A DNA stretch of 35,084 nt from Paracoccus sp. UBA889 (GCA_002294185.1 DBFD01000067.1:1-35084); one strand, 5' to 3'. Positions 17,348 through 26,979 are shown, counted from the first letter of the stretch. Numbers and translations are program-made. Notes: generated by a model from the letters alone, not told the origin.

Positions 17348-18216
17348 CAGCCCCCCAGAACCTGATAGAGCCAGCTCAGCGCGTGGGCCGGGGCGTGGCC
17401 GGTCGCGTGATGGCCGAAATGCCAGCCCGCGCCCCGGGCCTGTTCGCGCAACCAGTCGCGCCGCTGGGCCAGCCGCGCCAGATAGGCCTCGCGCAGCCCA
17501 CCCGCGTCGCGGCTGTCATGGCGCGTCGCGCCCGACAGGGACCGGAAGACCACTGCACCGGAATAGGGAAAGTTCTCCTCGTCCGGGTCCAGAACCTGCA
17601 TCAGAACGCCGCGCACGCCGATCCCGGATGCGCGTGCCAGCAGCGCACGGACCCAGTCCGGATCGGTCAGGAAATCCGACAGGATCACCAGCCGCTGCGC
17701 GGGGCGCAGGCTTTCGGGCGCAGGCGCGTCGGCGTCGTCGCGGGCGGTCTGCGTGATGGCCATCGCCTCGGCCAGTCGTTCGGCCTGAACGCGGCCGGCG
17801 CGCGCCGGCTGGCCCAGCATCCCGACCTTCTCGCCCCCGCGCAGCAGGATCATCGCCAGCGCAAGCGCCATTACCTGGGCGCGGTATCCCTTGGTCGGCC
17901 GATCGACCGCGCCGGAATAGCCCATCCCCTGCCCCGCCGAGACCCACAGCCCGACCGCCTGCGCCGTCTGCGCCTCGCGGTCGCGCACGAATTGCGAATC
18001 CGAACGGGCCGAGCGCCGCCAGTCGATGCTGCGTGCAGTATCGCCGCTGCTGGCCGGGCGGTATTGCCAGAAATCCTCGCCCGGACCGGCCCGGCGCAGG
18101 CCATGCGCGCCCGGCGCGACCATCGCGGCCAGCCGCTCGGCCGACAGGATCAGGCCGGGCAGATGGGCGCCGGCTTGCTCGGCGCGGGATCGAAGTTCGG
18201 CGGGACTGCGCGTCAA
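17347..18216 (-). CDS. DUF58 domain protein
   Basis: A 289-residue protein of the DUF58 family, the usual partner of MoxR ATPases. The DUF58 signature is visible: GEDFWQYRPASSGDTARSIDWRRSARSDSQFVRDREAQ (about 47-82). It is followed by a VWA-like region whose first strand reads LWVSAGQGMGYSG: the Asp expected at the start of the MIDAS motif is replaced by Ser93, so metal binding is doubtful. No signal peptide is seen. It starts 7 nt after the moxR stop and its own stop overlaps the DUF4159 gene start by one base, so it is translationally coupled. Confidence 0.9.
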   Translation of the reverse strand: MTRSPAELRSRAEQAGAHLPGLILSAERLAAMVAPGAHGLRRAGPGEDFWQYRPASSGDTARSIDWRRSARSDSQFVRDREAQTAQAVGLWVSAGQGMGYSGAVDRPTKGYRAQVMALALAMILLRGGEKVGMLGQPARAGRVQAERLAEAMAITQTARDDADAPAPESLRPAQRLVILSDFLTDPDWVRALLARASGIGVRGVLMQVLDPDEENFPYSGAVVFRSLSGATRHDSRDAGGLREAYLARLAQRRDWLREQARGAGWHFGHHATGHAPAHALSWLYQVLGG

Positions 18217-18223
18217 GACCGCC

Positions 18224-19231
18224 TCATGCCGCCTGACGGCTGCCGAAACGCTGATCCAGCAGGCGGGCGATCACCGCGTCGGTGGTCTCGCCACGCGCGC
18301 GGGCAGCGAAGGACAGCGCCATCCGATGCCGCAGAACCGGCGGGGCCATCGCCTCGACATCCTCCAGCGTGGGCGCGAACCGGCCGTTCAGAACTGCGCG
18401 CGCCCGCGTGACCAGCATCAGCGCCTGCGCGGCCCTGGGACCGGGGCCCCAGACCAGGGTGTCGGCCACGAAGGGCGCGGCCTCGTCGGCACCGGGTCGG
18501 AAGGCGCGCACCAGATCGAGGATCGCTTCCACCACGGCCTCGCCCACCGGCATCTGCCGGATCAGGCGTTGCGCGGCGATCAGCCCCTGCGCGTCGAATG
18601 CCGCATGGGCCGCGCCCTCGGCAATGCCGGTCGTCGCCAGCAGGATGCCGCGTTCGGTGTCGCGGTCGGGATAATCGACGTCGATCTGCAGCAGGAAGCG
18701 GTCCAGTTGCGCCTCGGGCAGTGGATAGGTTCCCTCTTGTTCGATCGGGTTCTGGGTGGCGAGGACATGGAAGGGGCGCCCCAGCGGACGATGCCGGCCG
18801 CTGACCGTCACCTCGCGTTCCTGCATCGCCTGCAGCAGCGCGGATTGGGTGCGCGGGCTGGCGCGGTTGATTTCATCGGCCATCAGAAGCTGGGTGAAGA
18901 CCGGTCCTTCGATAAAGCGGAAGGCACGGCTGCCATCGGTCAGCACGTCCAGCACCTCGGAGCCGAGGATATCGGCCGGCATCAGGTCGGGGGTGAACTG
19001 GATGCGCTGGCTGTCCAGCCCCAGCACCGTGGACAGCGTATCGACCAGCATCGTCTTGCCCAGTCCCGGCTGGCCGACCAGCAGCGCATGACCGCCCGAC
19101 AGGATCGCCGCGAGAACCTGCTCCACCACATGGTGCTGACCGACGAAGCGGCCTTCGATGCTGGCGCGCGCATCGGCAAGCCGCGCACCCAGGGTCTGAA
19201 CCTCCTGCACCAGAATTTCATCCGAAGCCAT
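18224..19231 (-). CDS. MoxR family AAA+ ATPase
   Basis: A 335-residue AAA+ ATPase of the MoxR branch, chaperone-like enzymes that act with VWA-domain partners in complex maturation. Walker A is GQPGLGKT (53-60), Walker B LLMADE (115-120) followed by INRASPRTQSALLQAMQE, and the sensor region contains VLATQNPIEQEGTYPLPEAQLDRF, all diagnostic. I chose ATG 19231 because the upstream extension of the frame overlaps the divergent DUF1285 gene and family members start close to ASDEILVQEVQ. First gene of the operon with DUF58, DUF4159 and the 713-residue protein. Cytoplasmic. Confidence 0.95.
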   Translation of the reverse strand: MASDEILVQEVQTLGARLADARASIEGRFVGQHHVVEQVLAAILSGGHALLVGQPGLGKTMLVDTLSTVLGLDSQRIQFTPDLMPADILGSEVLDVLTDGSRAFRFIEGPVFTQLLMADEINRASPRTQSALLQAMQEREVTVSGRHRPLGRPFHVLATQNPIEQEGTYPLPEAQLDRFLLQIDVDYPDRDTERGILLATTGIAEGAAHAAFDAQGLIAAQRLIRQMPVGEAVVEAILDLVRAFRPGADEAAPFVADTLVWGPGPRAAQALMLVTRARAVLNGRFAPTLEDVEAMAPPVLRHRMALSFAARARGETTDAVIARLLDQRFGSRQAA

Positions 19232-19295
19232 GACAATGCCCTTCCGCTGCTTTACACCCGAGCATAGGGAAATCGGGCGGAGGCGACCATAACGA

Positions 19296-19850
19296 ATGCC
19301 GGATCGGGGTGACAAAAGCGTGAGTGCGGCGGGCATCGCCGAAGCCGCCGGCAAGGCCGCGAAGAAAGGCGGACTGCCGCCGGTTCATCTGTGGAATCCG
19401 CCGTTCTGCGGCGATCTGGACATGGAAATCCGCGCCGATGGCGTGTGGTTCTATGAAGGCACCCCGATCGGGCGACCGGCCATGGTGAGGCTGTTCTCGA
19501 CCGTGCTGAAACGCGAGGGCGACAGCTTTTTCCTGGTGACTCCGGTCGAAAAGGTCGGAATCCGTGTCGAGGACGCGCCATTCATCGCCGTCGATGCCGA
19601 GATCGCGCCGGACCGGATCATCTTCACCACCAATGTCGGCGATCTGGTGACGGCCGATGCCGAGCACCCGATCGTGATCCGCGGCACGACGGCCGAGCCG
19701 CGACCCTATGTTCATGTCCGCGCCGGTCTGGAGGCGCTGATCGACCGCAAGACCTTCTACCGTCTGGCAGCGGCAGCCGATGTCACCGGGGACGGGGACG
19801 GACGCGCGGGCGTCCGCTCGGCCGGGCAATTCTTCCCGCTGGAGCCCTAG
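19296..19850 (+). CDS. DUF1285 family protein
   Basis: A 184-residue cytoplasmic protein matching DUF1285: PPVHLWNPPFCGDLDMEIRADGVWFYEGTPIGRPAMVRLFSTVLKREGD followed by FFLVTPVEKVGIRVEDAPF. The family is widespread in proteobacteria and has no established function. Start ATG 19296 is 12 nt from a GGAGG site, rather far; GTG 19320 is an alternative start that would remove eight residues before VSAAG. It diverges from moxR with a 64-nt gap, and the TIM-barrel gene starts 6 nt after its stop, so these two form an operon. Confidence 0.87.
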   Translation: MPDRGDKSVSAAGIAEAAGKAAKKGGLPPVHLWNPPFCGDLDMEIRADGVWFYEGTPIGRPAMVRLFSTVLKREGDSFFLVTPVEKVGIRVEDAPFIAVDAEIAPDRIIFTTNVGDLVTADAEHPIVIRGTTAEPRPYVHVRAGLEALIDRKTFYRLAAAADVTGDGDGRAGVRSAGQFFPLEP

Positions 19851-19856
19851 GACCCC

Positions 19857-20618
19857 ATGCCGCGCTTCGCCGCCAACCTGACCATGCTGTTCACGGAACT
19901 TCCGCTTCAGCAGCGCTTTGCCGCCGCCGCTGCGGCGGGATTCGAGGGTGCCGAGATCCTGTTTCCCTATGATATCGCCGTCAGCGATCTGTCGCGCGCG
20001 GCGATCAGGGCGGGGCTGGAGATCGTGCTGATCAACTGCCCGCCACCGAACTGGGCGGGCGGTCCGCGCGGCTTCGCCGCCCAGCCTGGCATGGAAGACC
20101 GTTTCCGCCACGATTTCGTGCGCGCCCTGCGCGTCGCCGAATCGCTGCGCGCGCGCCACATCCACATCATGGCCGGCAAGGCCGAGGGCGCCCGCGCCGA
20201 CGCAGCCTTCCTTGACAATCTGGCATGGGCGGCCGCGCGCGCGCCTCATGCCAGCCTGACGATCGAGCCGATCAACCACGAGGACATGCCGGGCTATTAC
20301 CTGTCGGACTACGACAAGGCCGCCGCGATCATCGAACGGCTGGGCGCGACGAATCTGGGCCTGCAATTCGATGCCTATCACGCCCAGAAGATCACCGGCG
20401 ACGCGCTGGCGGCCTGGGCCCCCGTCGCATCGCTGGTGCGCCATGTGCAGATCGCGGGTTGTCCCGGACGCCACGAGCCCGATACCGGCGGGATCGACTA
20501 TCCCGCGTTCTTCGAAATGCTCGACCGATCGGGATACCGGGGCTGGGTCAGCGCCGAATACGACCCCGTCCGGCAGACCGCCGCGGGCCTGGGCTGGCTG
20601 CCCGCCCGAACGCCATGA
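19857..20618 (+). CDS. hydroxypyruvate isomerase-like TIM-barrel protein
   Basis: A 253-residue xylose-isomerase-like TIM barrel related to hydroxypyruvate isomerase (Hyi). It begins RFAANLTMLFTELPLQQRFAAAAAAGFEGAEILFPYD, has LTIEPINHEDMPGYYLSD in the middle with the metal-binding glutamate, then LGLQFDAYHAQKITGD and HVQIAGCPGRHEPDTGGIDY, ending with WVSAEYDP; these carry the acidic and His residues of the active site. Hyi interconverts hydroxypyruvate and tartronate semialdehyde, but related proteins isomerise other sugars, and no glyoxylate genes are adjacent, so the exact substrate is open. It lies 6 nt downstream of DUF1285. Confidence 0.85.
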   Translation: MPRFAANLTMLFTELPLQQRFAAAAAAGFEGAEILFPYDIAVSDLSRAAIRAGLEIVLINCPPPNWAGGPRGFAAQPGMEDRFRHDFVRALRVAESLRARHIHIMAGKAEGARADAAFLDNLAWAAARAPHASLTIEPINHEDMPGYYLSDYDKAAAIIERLGATNLGLQFDAYHAQKITGDALAAWAPVASLVRHVQIAGCPGRHEPDTGGIDYPAFFEMLDRSGYRGWVSAEYDPVRQTAAGLGWLPARTP

Positions 20619-20641
20619 CCGCGATTTTTCGTGGCGCCATG

Positions 20642-20666
20642 GGAACTTGATACAAGCGTTGCCGTT
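20642..20666 (+). promoter_or_regulatory. GGAAC-N16-CGTT, possible general-stress (EcfG-type) promoter
   Basis: GGAAC (20642-20646) and CGTT (20663-20666) are separated by exactly 16 nt. This equals the consensus known for EcfG/ECF15 sigma factors of the alphaproteobacterial general stress response. It lies 75 nt before the start of a 24-residue membrane peptide. Whether this organism has an EcfG sigma factor cannot be seen in this window, and many Rhodobacterales may lack one. Confidence 0.4.
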
Positions 20667-20741
20667 CTTTCGGCAGCACGACATGCGACGGACGGCCGCG
20701 ACGGTGCGTCCGCGCAAGCGGAAAACGAAGGGAGAAGCTTC

Positions 20742-20816
20742 ATGAATTCTATCATCTATATCGTCGGCCTTGTCGTGGTCGTCCTGTTCATCCTGTCCTT
20801 CCTCGGCCTGCGCTGA
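20742..20816 (+). CDS. 24-residue single-span membrane peptide
   Basis: ATG 20742 to TGA 20814-20816 encodes 24 residues: MNS, a long run of Ile, Val, Leu and Phe (about residues 4-20), and a GLR end. It is one hydrophobic helix with a positive C-terminal residue. A good ribosome-binding site GGGAGAAG (20730-20737) lies 4 nt upstream. A GGAAC-N16-CGTT element precedes it and a 10-bp GC-rich hairpin follows 6 nt after the stop. Size, ribosome-binding site and framing signals make a real gene likely. Similar tiny membrane proteins occur in related bacteria to my knowledge; function unknown. Confidence 0.65.
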   Translation: MNSIIYIVGLVVVVLFILSFLGLR

Positions 20817-20822
20817 GGCGTC

Positions 20823-20847
20823 GGGCGGCTGCGCATGGCAGCCGCCC
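20823..20847 (+). terminator. strong stem-loop after the membrane peptide gene
   Basis: GGGCGGCTGC (20823-20832) and GCAGCCGCCC (20838-20847) form a perfect 10-bp stem with a 5-nt loop. No T-run follows, so it may stop transcription only weakly or mainly protect the 3' end of a short mRNA. Confidence 0.5.
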
Positions 20848-20955
20848 GGAGGGCCGGCTGCGGGGCAGTCGCCCCCCTTCCAGACAGGGCGATTTCCGCT
20901 GGCCTTTCCGGGCCTGCCGCGATAGGGCAGCGGCGCAAACCGGAAGGCCCCACGC

Positions 20956-22776
20956 ATGGACATTCGCAACATCGCCATCATCGCCCATGTCGACCACGGC
21001 AAGACAACGCTGGTCGATCAGCTCCTGAGGCAATCGGGCGCCTTCCGCGAGAACCAGACCGTCGCCGAGCGGGCGATGGACAGCAACGATATCGAACGCG
21101 AACGCGGGATCACGATCCTGGCCAAGGCGACCAGCGTCGAATGGAAGGGCACCCGCATCAATATCGTGGACACGCCGGGCCATGCCGATTTCGGCGGCGA
21201 GGTCGAACGGATCCTGTCCATGGTCGACGGCGTCTGCCTGCTGGTCGATGCCGCCGAGGGCCCGATGCCACAGACCAAGTTCGTGACATCCAAGGCGCTG
21301 GCGCTTGGACTGCGCCCGATCGTCGTGCTGAACAAGGTGGACAAGCCCGCCGCCGAACCCGATGACGCGCTGAACGATGTCTTCGACCTGTTCGCCAATC
21401 TCGGCGCCTCGGATGAACAACTGGATTTTCCGCATCTCTACGCCTCGGGCATCGGCGGCTGGTGCGACGAGACGCTGGACGGTCCGCGCAAGGACATGAC
21501 CGCCCTGTTCGACCTGATCCTGCGTCATGTCGAGCCGCCGAAGCAAATAAGCCGCACCGACGAGCCCTTCCAGATGCTGGCCACGACGCTCGGGGCCGAC
21601 AACTTTTTGGGACGATTGCTGACCGGCCGGGTCGAGGCCGGTCACGCCAGGGCTGGCGATACGGTGAAGGCACTGGCGCGCGACGGCGCGCGGATCGAAC
21701 AATTCCGCATCAGCAAGGTGCTGGCCTTCCGCGGCCTGACCCAGCAATCCGTGGACGAGGCACGGGCCGGCGACATCGTGACGCTGGCCGGAATGGCCAA
21801 GGCCACGGTGGCCGACACCATCTGCGCCCCCGAGGTCGAGACCGCCCTGCCCTCGCAGCCGATCGACCCGCCCACGATCAGCGTTACCTTCGGTATCAAC
21901 GACAGCCCGCTGGCCGGCCGCGACGGCAGCAAGGTGCAATCTCGCGTCATCCGCGAGCGGCTGATGAAAGAGGCCGAATCGAATGTCGCGATCAAGGTCG
22001 AGGACACGCCCGGCGGCGAGGCTTTCGTGGTCTCGGGGCGTGGCGAATTGCAGATGGGCGTCCTGATCGAGAACATGCGTCGCGAAGGGTTCGAATTGTC
22101 GATCAGCCGCCCCCGCGTGATCTTCCGCGAGGAAGACGGCCAACGCCTGGAACCGGTCGAGGAAGTCATCATCGATGTCGAGGACGACTACACCGGCGTC
22201 GTGATCGAGAAGCTGACCGGGGACCGCAAGGGCGATATGGTCGACATGCGTCCCGCGGGCCTCGGCAAGACCCGCATCGTGGCCCATGTTCCCTCGCGCG
22301 GGCTGATCGGCTATCACGGCGAATTCATGACCGACACCCGCGGCAATGGCGTGCTGAACCGCATCTTTCACGGCTGGACACCCTACAGGGGCGCCATACA
22401 GGGGCGCCGTCAAGGCGTGCTGATCAGCATGGAGAACGGCGTGTCCGTGGCCTATGCGCTGTGGAACCTGGAGGATCGCGGCAAGATGTTCATCGGCGCG
22501 CAGGAACAGATTTATCAGGGCATGATCATCGGCGAACACAGCCGCGACAACGACCTGGAAGTGAACCCGTTGAAGGGCAAGAAGCTGACCAATGTCCGCG
22601 CCTCGGGCACCGACGAGGCCGTGCGCCTGACACCGCCCGTGCGCCTGTCGCTGGAAGCGGCCATTGCCTATGTCAATGATGACGAACTGGTCGAGGTCAC
22701 GCCCAAGACGATCCGGCTGCGCAAACGCCATCTGGATCCGCATGAACGCAAACGCCAGGCCCGTGCGGAGGCCTGA
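20956..22776 (+). CDS. typA: translational GTPase TypA/BipA
   Basis: A 606-residue ribosome-binding GTPase of the TypA/BipA family, involved in ribosome assembly and stress adaptation. The N terminus has the G1 loop AHVDHGKTT (10-18), the switch region DSNDIERERGITI, G3 DTPGHADF and G4 NKVDK. Elongation-factor-like domains II, III and V follow, and the TypA-specific C-terminal region ends ELVEVTPKTIRLRKRHLDPHERKR. Full length with no disruption. It is transcribed alone, in the same direction as the peptide gene upstream. Confidence 0.97.
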   Translation: MDIRNIAIIAHVDHGKTTLVDQLLRQSGAFRENQTVAERAMDSNDIERERGITILAKATSVEWKGTRINIVDTPGHADFGGEVERILSMVDGVCLLVDAAEGPMPQTKFVTSKALALGLRPIVVLNKVDKPAAEPDDALNDVFDLFANLGASDEQLDFPHLYASGIGGWCDETLDGPRKDMTALFDLILRHVEPPKQISRTDEPFQMLATTLGADNFLGRLLTGRVEAGHARAGDTVKALARDGARIEQFRISKVLAFRGLTQQSVDEARAGDIVTLAGMAKATVADTICAPEVETALPSQPIDPPTISVTFGINDSPLAGRDGSKVQSRVIRERLMKEAESNVAIKVEDTPGGEAFVVSGRGELQMGVLIENMRREGFELSISRPRVIFREEDGQRLEPVEEVIIDVEDDYTGVVIEKLTGDRKGDMVDMRPAGLGKTRIVAHVPSRGLIGYHGEFMTDTRGNGVLNRIFHGWTPYRGAIQGRRQGVLISMENGVSVAYALWNLEDRGKMFIGAQEQIYQGMIIGEHSRDNDLEVNPLKGKKLTNVRASGTDEAVRLTPPVRLSLEAAIAYVNDDELVEVTPKTIRLRKRHLDPHERKRQARAEA

Positions 22777-22991
22777 CCATCGCGGTGAAATTTCGCCATG
22801 GAATCAGGCTTTCCCCTAGGTAAAACTGTCTATTTAGAAGGTTTGCGGAACCGCCTTTCCGTGTTAGCCTGCCCATACCGGAATTGTGTGTTTTCCCTGC
22901 AACACGGCTTTCGGTTCGGGGCGATTGCGCTGCGGTCTTCCGTGCGGGCCGCGACCTGCGCCCTGAATCACGCGAACGCGCCGAGGCGGAC

Positions 22992-23663
22992 ATGAGCAAG
23001 CATCAGATCATCGCCGACGGGACCAGTCTTCACGGTCGCTCGATCAGGGCGGCCCTCGATCTGCTGGAGGAAAGCCAGTCGCGACGTCCGACCATGGCCG
23101 AGATCGCCGAACTGGTCGGCGTGCCGGCGAAGGACCTGCATCGCATCTTTCCCGACGACCGTTCCGTGCTGGTGGCCGCCGCCGAACAGGCGCTGGTATG
23201 GCTGATCGATTCGTCGGTGAAGGCGGTCGTTCAGGTCGACCCGGACGATTCCGTCGCCCAGTTCATCGCGCTTGGCGAGACCTATATCGACTGGGCCAGC
23301 GCCAACCCTTCGCAATTCCGCCTGCTGCAGGATGAACGTGTTCTCAATGCCAAGGCGACGCCGCAGCTCAGCCGCTATATCGATTCGATGGTGGATCTGA
23401 TGATCAGGACCCTCGAACGTGCGCGCGATGCCGGCCGCCTGAAACCGGACGAGAACATTCCGCTGATGGCCCTGTCCTCGCACGCCTTCGTCATAGGGCT
23501 TGGCAGGATGATCGTCGAGGGGCGGCTGCACGACACGCTGCCGGACGTGCCCTGTTTCTCGGCGGCCCGGATCGCCAAACTGGCGCTGCGTGACTTTGTT
23601 CATCGTGCCGCGCGCGGCAGCGTACCCGCCCGCGGCTCCGGGAATCAGAACATTCCCGCGTGA
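22992..23663 (+). CDS. TetR/AcrR-type transcriptional regulator
   Basis: A 223-residue regulator with an N-terminal TetR-type helix-turn-helix: IRAALDLLEESQSRRPTMAEIAELVGVPAKDLHRIFPDDRSVLVAAAEQAL (about residues 15-66). The C-terminal ligand-binding half is helical, with AQFIALGETYIDWASANPSQFRLLQDE resembling the common TetR C-terminal domain WHG type. The recognition helix is unusual in reading VPAKDLHRIF. I chose ATG 22992 since the HTH then starts at the usual distance; the ribosome-binding site (GAGGCGG) is only moderate. Downstream are ahcY and metK, but a terminator separates them and there is no evidence that it controls them. The 215 nt before the gene hold an AT-richer patch with a weak TTGCGG-N16-TAGCCT promoter candidate (22843-22870). 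Confidence 0.8.
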   Translation: MSKHQIIADGTSLHGRSIRAALDLLEESQSRRPTMAEIAELVGVPAKDLHRIFPDDRSVLVAAAEQALVWLIDSSVKAVVQVDPDDSVAQFIALGETYIDWASANPSQFRLLQDERVLNAKATPQLSRYIDSMVDLMIRTLERARDAGRLKPDENIPLMALSSHAFVIGLGRMIVEGRLHDTLPDVPCFSAARIAKLALRDFVHRAARGSVPARGSGNQNIPA

Positions 23664-23741
23664 TCACGGTGACGTCCGCCGGGTCACGGCAATCCGATTG
23701 CGCTTGGATGTTTCTTCTCGCTTTTCGGGCATAATAAAGGC

Positions 23742-23820
23742 TTGAACCCGACGGGAAGCGAGCAGCGCACTGCCGCTTTCCGGGCTGCGGCGGATCTGGG
23801 GTTCCGTCGCAGCCTTTTTT
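23742..23820 (+). ncRNA. candidate small RNA or attenuating leader before ahcY
   Basis: A -10-like CATAAT (23730-23735) is followed by two consecutive hairpins. Hairpin 1: GGGAAGCG (23753-23760) pairs with CGCTTTCC (23774-23781, one G-U), continued by GCAG/CTGC around loop CGCA after one bulged A. Hairpin 2 is the terminator at 23783-23820. The pair leaves no single-stranded space between them and would make an RNA of about 80 nt. No good -35 was found. The left arm of the terminator could alternatively pair with GCAGC (23762-23766) or GCCGC (23772-23776), as in attenuators. It does not match SAM-II, SAH or SAM/SAH riboswitch sequences that I can recall. Confidence 0.4.
23783..23820 (+). terminator. 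strong intrinsic terminator upstream of ahcY
   Basis: GGCTGCGGCGGA (23783-23794) pairs with TCCGTCGCAGCC (23803-23814) over 12 bp with one G-U, closing an 8-nt loop, and is followed by six T (23815-23820). It lies 120 nt after the TetR gene stop and 125 nt before the ahcY start, so ahcY-metK need either a promoter downstream of it or readthrough. Confidence 0.85.
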
Positions 23821-23945
23821 GCCGCAGGCCGGCCCGCGTGAAGGCCCAGGGGATCGGTCCTCCACAGAAGGGCGCGGCCTCTTTCCCCTGCAGGCTGCTT
23901 GCGCTATGCCCTCGGCAACCCGCGATCTGTGAAAGCAAGAACCCC

Positions 23946-25352
<1,407 letters not shown>

Positions 25353-25356
25353 CCTC

Positions 25357-26535
25357 ATGACCGAATATTCGCTGTTCACCTCGGAATCCGTGTCCGAGGG
25401 TCATCCCGACAAGATCGCCGACCAGATCAGCGACGCGATCCTGGACGCCATCCTGGCCGAGGACCCGCGCGCCCGCGTTGCCTGCGAAACCATGGTCAAG
25501 ACCGGGGTCGCCATCATCTCGGGCGAGATCACGACCAGCGCCTGGGTCGATCTGGAATCCATCGTGCGCGGCGTCATCAACGATATCGGCTATACCAGCA
25601 GCGATGTCGGCTTTGACGGCGCCACCTGTTCGGTCATCAACATCATCGGCAAGCAATCGCCCGAGATCAATCAGGGCGTCGATCGCCAGAGCCTCGAGGA
25701 ACAGGGCGCGGGCGATCAGGGACTGATGTTCGGCTATGCCAGCGACGAGACCGACGTGCTGATGCCTGCGCCGATCACCTATGCCCATCGGCTGGTGGAA
25801 CGTCAGTCGAAGGTCCGGCGCGACGGCACGCTGGACTGGTTGCGCCCGGACGCCAAGTCGCAGCTGACGCTGCGCTATGGTGCGGACGGCCGGCCCGAGG
25901 CCATCGACGCGGTGGTCCTGTCCACCCAGCACAATCCCGAAATCACCCTGGCCGATCTGCGCGAGGCAGTGATCGAGGAAATCATCAAGCCGGTCCTGCC
26001 CGCCGAATGGCTGTCGCCCGAAACCAAGTATTTCATCAATCCGACCGGTAAATTCGTCATCGGCGGGCCGGTCGGCGATTGCGGGCTGACCGGGCGCAAG
26101 ATCATCGTGGACAGCTATGGCGGCATGGCCCGGCATGGCGGCGGCGCGTTCTCGGGCAAGGATCCCAGCAAGGTGGATCGCTCGGCCGCCTATGCGGGAC
26201 GCTGGGTGGCCAAGAACATCGTCGCAGCCGGCTTGGCCAGCCGGTGCGAAATTCAGGTCAGCTATGCGATCGGCGAAGCGCGGCCCACTTCGATCAGCCT
26301 GAACACCTTCGGAACCGAGACGGTGCCGCACGAGCGGATCGTGGCCGCCCTGCGCGAGGTCTTCGACCTGCGCCCCTTCGCCATCATCCGCGACCTGGAC
26401 CTGCTGCATCCAATCTATCGGCCGACCGCGACCTATGGCCATTTCGGCCGCGATCCCCATGCGCTGGCCGGGGCGACGGCGTTTTCCTGGGAACGGACCG
26501 ACCGCGCCGAGGCGCTGAAAGCGGCGCTGAGCTGA
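25357..26535 (+). CDS. metK: S-adenosylmethionine synthetase
   Basis: Makes S-adenosylmethionine from methionine and ATP. The 392-residue protein shows [24 protein letters not shown] (HPDK at 16-19), [12 protein letters not shown] (117-128) and the [19 protein letters not shown] segment in the C-terminal half that binds phosphate and metal. Full length for the family. It lies 4 nt after ahcY and has no leader of its own, so the SAM/SAH riboswitch found before metK in other Rhodobacterales cannot be in its usual place here. A GC-rich hairpin follows the stop. Confidence 0.97.
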   Translation: MTEYSLFTSESVSEGHPDKIADQISDAILDAILAEDPRARVACETMVKTGVAIISGEITTSAWVDLESIVRGVINDIGYTSSDVGFDGATCSVINIIGKQSPEINQGVDRQSLEEQGAGDQGLMFGYASDETDVLMPAPITYAHRLVERQSKVRRDGTLDWLRPDAKSQLTLRYGADGRPEAIDAVVLSTQHNPEITLADLREAVIEEIIKPVLPAEWLSPETKYFINPTGKFVIGGPVGDCGLTGRKIIVDSYGGMARHGGGAFSGKDPSKVDRSAAYAGRWVAKNIVAAGLASRCEIQVSYAIGEARPTSISLNTFGTETVPHERIVAALREVFDLRPFAIIRDLDLLHPIYRPTATYGHFGRDPHALAGATAFSWERTDRAEALKAALS

Positions 26536-26539
26536 CCGG

Positions 26540-26558
26540 CCGGGGCGCTTTGCCCCGG
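26540..26558. terminator. hairpin between converging metK and DUF4870-like gene
   Basis: CCGGGGC (26540-26546) and GCCCCGG (26552-26558) form a perfect 7-bp stem with loop GCTTT, 4 nt after the metK stop. No T-run outside the stem on either strand. Position suggests a shared terminator. Confidence 0.5.
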
Positions 26559-26598
26559 ATGCCGGACCGGCCAGCCGGGGATGCCGGGTCGCGCGTTC

Positions 26599-26979
26599 TC
26601 AGAACGCCATCATGCCCCAGTATTTCGTGCCGGTGACCGGCTTGCCATCATTGGCCAGCAGAAAGCCCGACAGGACGCGAATCACGCCCCAGACCGCAAG
26701 AAAGGCCCAGATCAGGAAGCCGAGGCCCACGACCATCGTGACGACGGCCAGGACCGCGATCAGCAGGCTGATCCAGAACGTCCGGATCTGGAAGGTCAGA
26801 TGCGTGTCCAGAACCGGGTGCCGGCCCCTGGCGATATAGGCATAAACCACCCCGACCAGTGTCGTGATCGCTACCGCATAGCCGATGGCGTAAAGCCCAT
26901 AGATCAGTTTCGCGGGCAGCAACGGATCGCCGGGGCCGGTCGCGGCTTCGGCTGCGGGCGGGGGTGGCATATCGGTCAT
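26599..26979 (-). CDS. DUF4870-like small membrane protein
   Basis: A 126-residue protein with a proline-rich N terminus and three to four hydrophobic segments: LIYGLYAIGYAVAITTLVGVVYAYIARG, ISLLIAVLAVVTMVVGLGFLIWAFLAVWGVIRVLSGFLL. The spacing and the LDTHLTFQIRTFW segment between them resemble DUF4870-type proteins, a family without known function. Its ATG overlaps the stop of the upstream COQ10-like gene by 4 nt, so the two are translationally coupled. Inner membrane. I am confident about the gene and topology, less about the family name. Confidence 0.8.
   Translation of the reverse strand: MTDMPPPPAAEAATGPGDPLLPAKLIYGLYAIGYAVAITTLVGVVYAYIARGRHPVLDTHLTFQIRTFWISLLIAVLAVVTMVVGLGFLIWAFLAVWGVIRVLSGFLLANDGKPVTGTKYWGMMAF

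Noticed and set aside
12420-17365. Long plus-strand open frames (738 and 912 codons) opposite the MoxR-operon membrane genes
   Set aside because: Antisense shadows of high-GC coding sequence; the minus-strand genes have clear domains, membrane segments and coupled starts.
20788-22743. Long minus-strand frame opposite typA
   Set aside because: Shadow of the typA reading frame; typA carries all GTPase motifs.
23821-23945. SAH riboswitch in the ahcY leader
   Set aside because: I looked for the GAGGAGCGCTGC-like and AACGGCGCTC-like conserved segments and found neither; only a stray CGGCAAC is present.
23742-23945. N-terminal extension of AhcY from an upstream start
   Set aside because: The extension would be translated through the strong terminator hairpin and shows no similarity to the family's N terminus, which begins at the GTG.
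25353-25356. SAM/SAH riboswitch before metK, as known in Rhodobacterales
   Set aside because: Only four bases separate ahcY and metK, so there is no room; the pattern AACGGCTTCC with a GGAGCA end was not found before ahcY either.
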